From Thiohalomonas denitrificans (GTDB lineage Bacteria > Pseudomonadota > Gammaproteobacteria > Thiohalomonadales > Thiohalomonadaceae), in NCBI RefSeq assembly GCF_900102855.1, contig NZ_FMWD01000008.1, positions 117,118 through 181,117 of the forward strand: a DNA stretch of 64,000 bases. The letters are read 5' to 3'. The position numbers were made by a program, and so were the translations under genes. Positions 29,020 to 35,802 of the stretch are shown piece by piece. The notes beneath the pieces are model-generated. The model did no database searches. It worked only from the letters and a program-made list of their open reading frames with translations, and had not been told where the DNA came from. The first letter of the stretch is position 1. Each line of letters starts with the position of its first letter.

Positions 29020-31032
29020 CTACGTCTCGGTGCCCAGCATGCCCCGCAGGGCGGCGAGGTGCGCCTTGCCACGCTCCTGCTTCTCCTCGGCCGGGGCTTC
29101 GATTCCGGCACCCTCCCACTTCAAGTCCTCTTCCGGCAGTTCGGCAATGAAGCGGCTGGGTTCGCAGCGGACCACCTCACCGCCACGGCGGCGACGATTG
29201 GCCAGAGTGAGGGTGAGGTTCTGCTGGGCGCGGGTGATGCCCACATAGGCCAGGCGCCGCTCCTCTTCGATGGAATCCTCTTCGATACTCGTGCGGTGGG
29301 GTAGCAGTTCCTCCTCCATGCCCACCAGGAAGACGTTGGGGAACTCCAGCCCCTTGGCGGCGTGCAGGGTCATGAGTCGCACGCGATCGCGGTCCTCATC
29401 CTCTTCGTTGCGTTCGAGGATGTCCATCAGGGTAAGCTTGGCGACCAGCTCGCCAAGGTCGGGCTCGCCATCCTCCTTTCCGGCCATGCGCGCTATCCAG
29501 TCGAACAGCTCCTCGACGTTCTTCATCTTGCGTTCGGCTTGTTTCAGGCTCGGACAGGTATCCCGCAGCCAGCTCTCGTAACCGATCTCCTGTGCCATCT
29601 CGCGCATGGCCGCCAGCGGGTCGCCGCGCCGCGCCCGGTCGCCGATCGCCACTATCCATTCGGTGAAGGCCCGCAGCCGATTGAGCTGACGCTCCTTGAG
29701 TACCTGCGTCAGACCCAGTTCGAAGCTTGCCGAGAACAGGCCGATCCCCCGTTGCGAGGCATAGTTGCCCAGTTTCTCCAGCGTGGAGGGGCCGATCTCC
29801 CTTCGGGGCGTGTTCACGACCCGTAAAAAGGCGGTATCGTCGTCGGGATTGATCAGCAGTCGCAGATAGGCGAGTACGTCCTTCACCTCGCTGTAGGAGA
29901 AGAAAGAGGCGCCGCCGGAGATCTGGTAGGGGATGCGCTGCTCCCGCAGGGCCTTTTCGAACAGTCGCGACTGGTGGTTGCCCCGGTAGAGGATCGCATA
30001 GTCGCTGAAATCGGTGCGCTTCTGGAAGCGGTGGTGCATGAGTGAGGAGACCACCTTGACCGCCTCGTCCTCCTCATCGCGGGCCCTCACGACGCGGATC
30101 GGCTCTCCGTAGCCCATTTCGCTCCAGAGCCGCTTTTCGAACACGTGGGGATTGTTGCCGATGAGCCGGTTGGCCGCCTTCAGGATACAGCCCATGGAGC
30201 GATAGTTCTGCTCCAGCTTGACTACCTTGAGGCCGGGGAAATCCTTGCCGAGTTCCACCAGGTTTTCCGGGCGGGCGCCGCGCCAGGCATAGATGGATTG
30301 GTCATCATCGCCCACCACCGTCAGGGCGCCACGCAGCCCCACCAGCATTCGAACCAGCCGGTATTGGGTGATATTGGTGTCCTGGTATTCGTCCACCAGT
30401 AGGTGGCGAATGCGGTTTTGCCAGCGCTCCAGCACCTCCGGCTTCCGTTCGAATAGCAGCACCGGTAGCATGATCAGGTCGTCGAAGTCGACGGCGTTGT
30501 AGGCCTTGAGGTGGCGGTTGTACTCGGCGTAGATCTGCGAGGCGGCGAAAGAGGCGGTATCGTCCGCGTGGCTGACGGCCTGCTCCGGGGTGATGAGGGC
30601 ATTCTTCCAGTCGGAAATGCGGCGCTGGATCTCCTGATCGAGGCCGTCGCTGCCACCCTCCCGCCGCAGCAGCTCCCGAATGAGTCCGGCGCTGTCCTGG
30701 GCGTCGAAAATGGAGAACCCCGGCTTGTGGTCCAGGTGTTTCAACTCGCTGCGAATGATATCCAGACCCAGAGTGTGGAACGTCGAAACCCGCAGACCGT
30801 GACCCTCGCGGCCGACCAGCAACTGCCCCACGCGCTCTTTCATCTCGCGCGCTGCCTTGTTGGTAAAGGTCACGGCTGCGATGTGCCGCGGCGACAGTCC
30901 GCACTCCTTGATGAGATAGGCGATCTTGCGGGTGATCACCCGGGTCTTGCCACTGCCTGCTCCCGCCAGGACCAGCAGGGGGCCGTCAATGTAGCGTACG
31001 GCTTCGCTTTGGCTGGGATTCAGATTGGACAC
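29020..31032 (-). CDS. rep: ATP-dependent DNA helicase Rep (UvrD family)
   Basis: 670 residues from GTG 31032, close to the ~673 of E. coli Rep; an upstream in-frame start at 31143 would add 37 residues unlike Rep. Superfamily 1A motifs are all present: Walker A GAGSGKT, motif Ia FTNKAAREMKER, motif II VDEYQDTN, motif III GDDDQSIYAWRGA, motif V LHAAKGLEF and motif VI YVGITRAQ. Rep moves 3'-5' on single strands and clears proteins ahead of replication forks. The N-terminus (NPSQSEAVRYIDGPLLVLAG) and the Rep-like 2B region favour Rep over UvrD or PcrA. Confidence 0.93.
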   Translation of the reverse strand: MSNLNPSQSEAVRYIDGPLLVLAGAGSGKTRVITRKIAYLIKECGLSPRHIAAVTFTNKAAREMKERVGQLLVGREGHGLRVSTFHTLGLDIIRSELKHLDHKPGFSIFDAQDSAGLIRELLRREGGSDGLDQEIQRRISDWKNALITPEQAVSHADDTASFAASQIYAEYNRHLKAYNAVDFDDLIMLPVLLFERKPEVLERWQNRIRHLLVDEYQDTNITQYRLVRMLVGLRGALTVVGDDDQSIYAWRGARPENLVELGKDFPGLKVVKLEQNYRSMGCILKAANRLIGNNPHVFEKRLWSEMGYGEPIRVVRARDEEDEAVKVVSSLMHHRFQKRTDFSDYAILYRGNHQSRLFEKALREQRIPYQISGGASFFSYSEVKDVLAYLRLLINPDDDTAFLRVVNTPRREIGPSTLEKLGNYASQRGIGLFSASFELGLTQVLKERQLNRLRAFTEWIVAIGDRARRGDPLAAMREMAQEIGYESWLRDTCPSLKQAERKMKNVEELFDWIARMAGKEDGEPDLGELVAKLTLMDILERNEEDEDRDRVRLMTLHAAKGLEFPNVFLVGMEEELLPHRTSIEEDSIEEERRLAYVGITRAQQNLTLTLANRRRRGGEVVRCEPSRFIAELPEEDLKWEGAGIEAPAEEKQERGKAHLAALRGMLGTET

Positions 31033-31163
31033 GGCCCGAAAATACCGATGAGAGAGGGTCTGTATTCTAACAGGCCACAGCACTGTTGCGGCGTGCGGTT
31101 TGACCCGTCGCCTGTTTTCCGTGATCCTGAATCTGCTTACCAACAGAGTACTTGTAACCCCCC

Positions 31164-31340
31164 ATGGCCGAAGACCTGAACAAAGCGGAAGACCGTTGGC
31201 GCAACCGGGGCCTGTTTCGTCCGAAACGCAGCCGGCGCTGGGGGCGGTTACTCTTTTTCGGGATTGTCCTGCTGCTCCTAGGATTGTTCCTGAAAGAAGC
31301 TGGCAGCGAGTGGCTCTACGAATGGCTGCAGACTCGCTAG
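31164..31340 (+). CDS. 58-residue single-span membrane protein
   Basis: ATG 31164 to TAG 31338-31340. The product has a basic, charged N-terminus (KAEDRWRNRGLFRPKRSRRWGR), one strong membrane helix (LLFFGIVLLLLGLFL) and a short polar tail, which by the positive-inside rule puts the N-terminus in the cytoplasm. It is divergent from rep (132 bases apart). The composition is coherent over the whole frame, which favours a real gene, but no family is recognised. Confidence 0.5.
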   Translation: MAEDLNKAEDRWRNRGLFRPKRSRRWGRLLFFGIVLLLLGLFLKEAGSEWLYEWLQTR

Positions 31341-31481
31341 TAGCTAGTAGCTAGTAGCTAAACGGTGGGGTCTACTCTTGTAGACTCGCCACTCGCCACT
31401 CGCCACTCGCCACTCGCCACTCGCCACTCGCCACTCGCCACTCGCCACTCGCCACTCGTCACTCGCCACTCGTCACTCGCC
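31338..31481. repeat. Two tandem repeats: (TAGTAGC) and 14 x ACTCGCC
   Basis: Three to four copies of a short AGTAGCT unit lie at 31338-31360. At 31384-31481 there are fourteen head-to-tail copies of the heptamer ACTCGCC; copies 11 and 13 read ACTCGTC. A seven-base unit would shift frame if coding, and no gene runs through it. It lies directly after the 3' end of comM and after the 58-residue gene. Confidence 0.9.
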
Positions 31482-31482
31482 C

Positions 31483-32156
31483 CTAGACACTACCTACCGC
31501 TGCACTCCGATCCAGCTTCCGGTAGCCGATCGCTTCACTGATGTGCGCGGCCTCGATGGATTCATTCTGCGCCAGATCGGCGATCGTGCGGGCGACACGA
31601 AGCACCCGATGATAGGCTCGGGCCGAGAGCCCCAGTCGATCTACGGCCTGTTCGAGCAGTGCCGCCTCACGATCGGACAGCCGGCAGATGGACTCGGTCT
31701 CCCGGGCGTTGAGAAGGGCGTTGGGTTTGCCGGCGCGCTGCAGTTGTCGAGCCCGGGTTTGTGTCACGCGGTCCTGCACGCTGGCACTGGTCTCGCTACG
31801 GGCATCGCCTCGCAGGAGTTCGCGCGGCAGCGGCGGGATCTCCAGCTGCAGATCGATCCGATCGAGCAGCGGCCCGGAGATACGGGCGCGATAGCGCTGG
31901 ATCTGTTCGTGGGTACAGTGGCACTGGCCGTTCGGATGGCTGAGATAACCGCAGGGGCAGGGATTCATGGCGGCGAGCAGCTGGAAACGGGCCGGAAAGC
32001 GCGCCTGACGGGCGGCCCGTGAGATGGTGATGGTGCCCGACTCCAGGGGCTCCCGAAGCACCTCGAGTACCCTGCGATCGAACTCCGGCAGCTCATCGAG
32101 AAACAGCACGCCACCGTGCGCGAGGCTCACCTCGCCGGGGCGCGGCTGACTCCCGC
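31483..32156 (-). pseudogene. comM: comM/yifB 3' part, interrupted by transposon
   Basis: The frame encodes the C-terminal ~224 residues of the Mg-chelatase-like AAA+ ATPase ComM/YifB: PRPGEVSLAHGGVLFLDELPEF (Walker B), the NPCPCGY motif with the Cys-rich insert, LLDRIDLQLEIP, and the C-terminal SARAYHRVLRVARTIADL. Homology stops at 32156, where the transposon end begins; the Walker A part of the gene is missing here and must lie beyond the right end of the element, outside the window. ComM helps branch migration during natural transformation, so the host is probably impaired in it. An intact stop is at 31483. Confidence 0.92.
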
Positions 32157-32340
32157 TGTGAATTCTAAAAGAAGTTGCAAACGGCTACACCAATACTCAA
32201 TGACTTAGGTGCGCCATTTGCACCACCTTTTGTAGTCAGGTTCTAATAGGGGCTGCAAATGGTTTTAGAATCACAGGTGATATTGCAGGTGGTTTGACTC
32301 ACGTGCATTTAGCACGATACTTCCTGCAAAAGGCCCTGTG
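32157..32340. repeat. Transposon left end with transposase-binding repeats
   Basis: Five related boxes with core TGCAAA/TGCAGG lie at 32174-32184 (GTTGCAAACGG), 32214-32224 (CCATTTGCACC, inverted), 32253-32262 (CTGCAAATGG), 32282-32292 (ATTGCAGGTGG) and 32323-32333 (CCTGCAAAAGG). These are placed like TnsB sites in Tn7 ends. The terminal TGTGAATTCTAAAA (32157-32170) recurs inverted as TTTTAGAATCACA at 32263-32275. Confidence 0.65.
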
Positions 32341-32354
32341 ACAAGGAGTGTCAG

Positions 32355-32999
32355 TTGCCGGTCCGGCGAATCCCCAAAAACTACCGTCACGTGACCGGCA
32401 TGCTCGGCAGTAGTAGGAGTGAACGCAAACCCTTCTACGAATCCCCGCTGGAACGCGACTTTTTCATCCTCCTCGACTTCGACCCGCGGGTAGCCTCATT
32501 CGAAGAACAACCTGTTGCGGTCCACTACCAAGATGATATGGGCACCTGGCGTCGGTACACCCCAGACGTTTTGGTCCTCTATAAGGAAGAAGCTCACAAG
32601 CGCCCCCTTCTCTTCGAAATAAAGCCTCGCGAAGTGTTGCGGTCCGAATGGAAGTCCCTAGAAAGGCGGTTCAGAGCCGCTTATCAGGTTGCGAAAGCAC
32701 GCGGCTGGGGATTTCGAACCGTAACAGACCGGGAAATCCGGACACCGCGCCTTGAGAACATCAAGTTTCTTCGCGGTTACCGGGATACGCCGGCAGACGA
32801 GGAGGCCTGTGAACTGATGGTACAGACAGTCACTAGCAAGCAAGCGATAACCGTACAGGGTCTACTTGATACCCTCGCGACCGACCGCTGGGAACAAGCC
32901 CGACTGATTCCCTCGGTCTGGCACCTAACCGCGACCGGCAGGTTGCAGGTGGATATGGATATCCCGCTGACCATGGTCAGCACTCTTACATCACCCTAG
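32355..32999 (+). CDS. tnsA: TnsA-like transposon endonuclease
   Basis: 214 residues from TTG 32355, five bases after a good AAGGAG ribosome site; ATG 32400 would cut into the conserved part. The N-terminal PD-(D/E)XK nuclease fold is clear: Glu33 in ESPLERDFF, Asp71 in TPDVLV, then Glu88-Ile-Lys90 in LLFEIKPRE. The C-terminal half is a winged-helix-like region that in TnsA contacts the transposase. TnsA cuts the 5' strands at transposon ends so that the element moves by cut-and-paste. The gene heads the operon. Confidence 0.88.
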   Translation: MPVRRIPKNYRHVTGMLGSSRSERKPFYESPLERDFFILLDFDPRVASFEEQPVAVHYQDDMGTWRRYTPDVLVLYKEEAHKRPLLFEIKPREVLRSEWKSLERRFRAAYQVAKARGWGFRTVTDREIRTPRLENIKFLRGYRDTPADEEACELMVQTVTSKQAITVQGLLDTLATDRWEQARLIPSVWHLTATGRLQVDMDIPLTMVSTLTSP

Positions 33000-33011
33000 G
33001 AGGGCCAAGGA

Positions 33012-34913
33012 ATGGCGTCTCTTGACCTAAAACCCGGTAGCGAGGTCAGCTACCGGGGGAAGAATCACCGTATTCTTCGTCCCGTTGACTTGTCTTCCGT
33101 TTTGGCCCTGGAGATCCAGACCGGCGAAAAGCGCACGGTTCCGGTTGCGGAATTGACGCCGCGTGCTACCGATCAGCCGCAGACCCTGCCCGAGGCAGCC
33201 GATCTGGCCGCCCTCTCCGAAAAGGAGTGGGAAATCGCCAAAGAGCGCTACGAAACCATAAAACCCCTGCTCGACGCCGAAAATCGCACCGAAGCCATGG
33301 TGGATGAAGCGGCCGGCGAAGCCGGCGTTCATACGGTGACCCTCTACCGGTGGATTCAGCGTTTTGAGTCGACCGGCAAGGTTTCGGCACTTGTCCGGGT
33401 TCCGCGTAGCGGCGGCAGAGGGCGCAGTCGGCTGAGCCCCGATGTCGAGACAGTCCTCGTCGCGACGATCGAAGAAGATTACCTGCGTGCCGAAAAGCCC
33501 AATATCGAACACACCGCCGAAGAGGTCGAGCGTAGGTGTCGAAACGCCGGTTTGAAGGCGCCTCACCCGAATACCGTGCGCAACCGCATCAAACTGATTT
33601 CGGAGAAGGAAAAGGTCAAACGCCGGAAAGGACCTAAAGCAGCGCGGATTTTCGAGCCTCTCAAGGGACGGTACCCCGATGCGCACTGGCCGCTTTCGGT
33701 TATTCAAATCGACCACACCAAGCTTGACGTCATATTGGTGGACGATATCCATCGACTTCCGATCGGCCGCCCGTGGATAACCATCGCAATCGACGTATTC
33801 AGTCGCATGGTGACTGGCTTTTACATCGCCTTCGAACCGCCAAGTGCGATGTCGGTCGGCTTGTGCCTCGCGCATTCCATACTCCCCAAAGATGAGTGGC
33901 TTAGCGACCACGACATCAATACGCCTTGGCCCATATGGGGCTTGATGCGCAAAGTGCATGCCGATAACGCCCGTGAGTTCCGAGGCACGATGCTGAGCAA
34001 AGCCTGTAGCGAGTACGGAATCGACCTGGAGTGGCGCCCGGTGAAAAAACCGCAGTATGGCGCTCACATCGAGCGTTTGCTCGGTACATTGAACAACAGA
34101 ATTCACGGGCTTCCCGGTACGACGTCTTCCAATACCAAGAGCCGTGGAGATTATCCGGCCGAGCAGAAAGCGGTTTTCACGCTGAATGAATTTGAAGCCT
34201 GGTTAGGGATCTTAATTGTCGAGGCCTATCACCAGCGCGAGCATAGTCAGCTGCTGACGAGTCCGGTCGGAAAATTCGAGCAAGGGATATTCGGCACCGG
34301 CGATACCCCCGGCTGTGGTCTGCCCGACCGGATCATCGATGAAGACCGGCTACGAATTGACCTCATGCCGTACGAAATTCGGACGGTTCAGCCTTACGGC
34401 CTTCTCATCGACGATATCCATTACTTCAGCGATGTTTTGCGACCTTGGGTCCATGCTACCGACCCGGAAAACGACAACCAAAAGCGAAAATTTGTTATTC
34501 GGCGTGATCCGAGGGACATCAGCCAGGTCTATTTCTACGATCCCGAACTGAACCAGCATTTCCTTATCCCCTACAGGGATAACTCGCGCCCGGCAATAAC
34601 CCTATGGGAGCTCAGGGAAGTCCGCCGGCGTTTGAAGGAAGAGGGGCGCAAGCACATCGACGAGAATGCCATCTTCGAGGCATACAATCGGATGAAGGAA
34701 ATCGAACAAAACGCTACCCGCGAAACGAAGAAAGTGCGTCGAGCGAACCAGCGCCAGCGTTCGGCCAAGCGGCAGCCGAAGCCCAAAGCGCCCGTGAGTC
34801 GGTTTGAAGTTCCGAGTGCCAAAATCCTCGAGACTCCCGCTACGGAGGAACCGGATATTTTGGACGATGCCGACATCGAGCCCTTCGAAGTGGATGGGTT
34901 TGACTATGACTGA
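33012..34913 (+). CDS. tniA: TnsB/TniA-type DDE transposase
   Basis: 633 residues, ATG 33012 with AGGAGGG ahead. N-terminal helix-turn-helix DNA-binding regions (about 90-200) are followed by an RNase H-like core with Asp234 (QIDHTKLD), Asp318 (HADNAREF) and Glu354 (HIERLLGTLN), a DD-35-E triad, and a Mu transposase-like C-terminal beta domain (DPRDISQVYFYDPE). The basic, Glu/Lys-rich tail probably binds the ATPase TniB. It cuts the 3' ends and joins them to target DNA. Its stop overlaps the start of tniB. Confidence 0.93.
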   Translation: MASLDLKPGSEVSYRGKNHRILRPVDLSSVLALEIQTGEKRTVPVAELTPRATDQPQTLPEAADLAALSEKEWEIAKERYETIKPLLDAENRTEAMVDEAAGEAGVHTVTLYRWIQRFESTGKVSALVRVPRSGGRGRSRLSPDVETVLVATIEEDYLRAEKPNIEHTAEEVERRCRNAGLKAPHPNTVRNRIKLISEKEKVKRRKGPKAARIFEPLKGRYPDAHWPLSVIQIDHTKLDVILVDDIHRLPIGRPWITIAIDVFSRMVTGFYIAFEPPSAMSVGLCLAHSILPKDEWLSDHDINTPWPIWGLMRKVHADNAREFRGTMLSKACSEYGIDLEWRPVKKPQYGAHIERLLGTLNNRIHGLPGTTSSNTKSRGDYPAEQKAVFTLNEFEAWLGILIVEAYHQREHSQLLTSPVGKFEQGIFGTGDTPGCGLPDRIIDEDRLRIDLMPYEIRTVQPYGLLIDDIHYFSDVLRPWVHATDPENDNQKRKFVIRRDPRDISQVYFYDPELNQHFLIPYRDNSRPAITLWELREVRRRLKEEGRKHIDENAIFEAYNRMKEIEQNATRETKKVRRANQRQRSAKRQPKPKAPVSRFEVPSAKILETPATEEPDILDDADIEPFEVDGFDYD

Positions 34914-35802
34914 AGCGCAGCATGTTGATGAGAGGTTCCGTGATTGGCTTTGGGTTCCCACCGAAGAGCGGATCGAGAAGATTCAGCGTCCGCGCTGGAT
35001 AAACTACCCGCAAGCCAGGCGTGCGCTCCTGCGAATGGAGGAGTTGCTGAGCTATCCACGGGTCCATCGGATGCCGAACCTGCTGGTGGTTGGTGACACC
35101 AATAACGGCAAAACGATGTTGATTGAGCGGTTTCTAAGGAAGTATCCCGTGGACGAGAATGCCTGCGGAGAAAGCGTCCAAATGCCGGTTGTCGCGATTC
35201 AGGCACCGCCGCTTCCGGATGAGAATCGGCTGTACAGCGCCATTTTGCGTGCGATAAACGCCCCGCATAGCTCTTCAGATAATGCGGGAAAGAAGCAGGA
35301 CCAGGTCTACGACTTACTACCGGTGATTGGGGCCAAGATACTGATCATCGATGAGATTCAACACCTTCTGGCCGGCGCCCCGGCAGCCCAGCGGCGTTTC
35401 CTTAACGCGCTGAAGCATTTGGGCAACGAGCTTCGTATCCCCATCGTTGCTTTTGGCGTACCGGAAGGGCTACGGGCCATCCAGTCCGATTCCCAGCTCG
35501 CCAACCGCTTCCAGCCGATTCCTCTCTATCGCTGGAAACGAGGAACGGAATTCTTACGTCTTCTAAGCAGCTTCGAAAGATTCCTGCCTTTGCGAAAAAA
35601 ATCGAATCTCGCAAAGGAACCGATTGCAGGAAAGCTCTTGTCGATGAGTGAGGGCGTAATCGGGGAGCTTGGGGCTGTATTGGAGATGGCCGCTATTCAC
35701 GCAATCCGCTCAGGGAAGGAGCAAATCGATATGGATGTACTGAACCAAATCGGTTGGATCTCACCTTCCCAGCGAAGGTTGAGGACCGAGGCATTTGTTT
35801 GA
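34906..35802 (+). CDS. tniB: TniB/TnsC-type AAA+ transposition regulator
   Basis: 298 residues; ATG 34906 overlaps the tniA stop (ATGACTGA). Walker A is GDTNNGKT (63-70) and Walker B is ILIIDEIQHL (Asp149, Glu150), followed by an AAA+ sensor stretch (FGVPEGLRAIQSD, NRFQPIPLYRW). TniB/TnsC polymerises on DNA with ATP and connects the target selector TniQ with the transposase. The protein is short, like TniB of Tn5053 and Tn6022 rather than the longer TnsC of Tn7. Confidence 0.93.
   Translation: MTEAQHVDERFRDWLWVPTEERIEKIQRPRWINYPQARRALLRMEELLSYPRVHRMPNLLVVGDTNNGKTMLIERFLRKYPVDENACGESVQMPVVAIQAPPLPDENRLYSAILRAINAPHSSSDNAGKKQDQVYDLLPVIGAKILIIDEIQHLLAGAPAAQRRFLNALKHLGNELRIPIVAFGVPEGLRAIQSDSQLANRFQPIPLYRWKRGTEFLRLLSSFERFLPLRKKSNLAKEPIAGKLLSMSEGVIGELGAVLEMAAIHAIRSGKEQIDMDVLNQIGWISPSQRRLRTEAFV

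Noticed and set aside
31384..31481. CRISPR-like array
   Set aside because: The unit is seven bases with no spacers and no cas gene is near; it is a simple tandem repeat.
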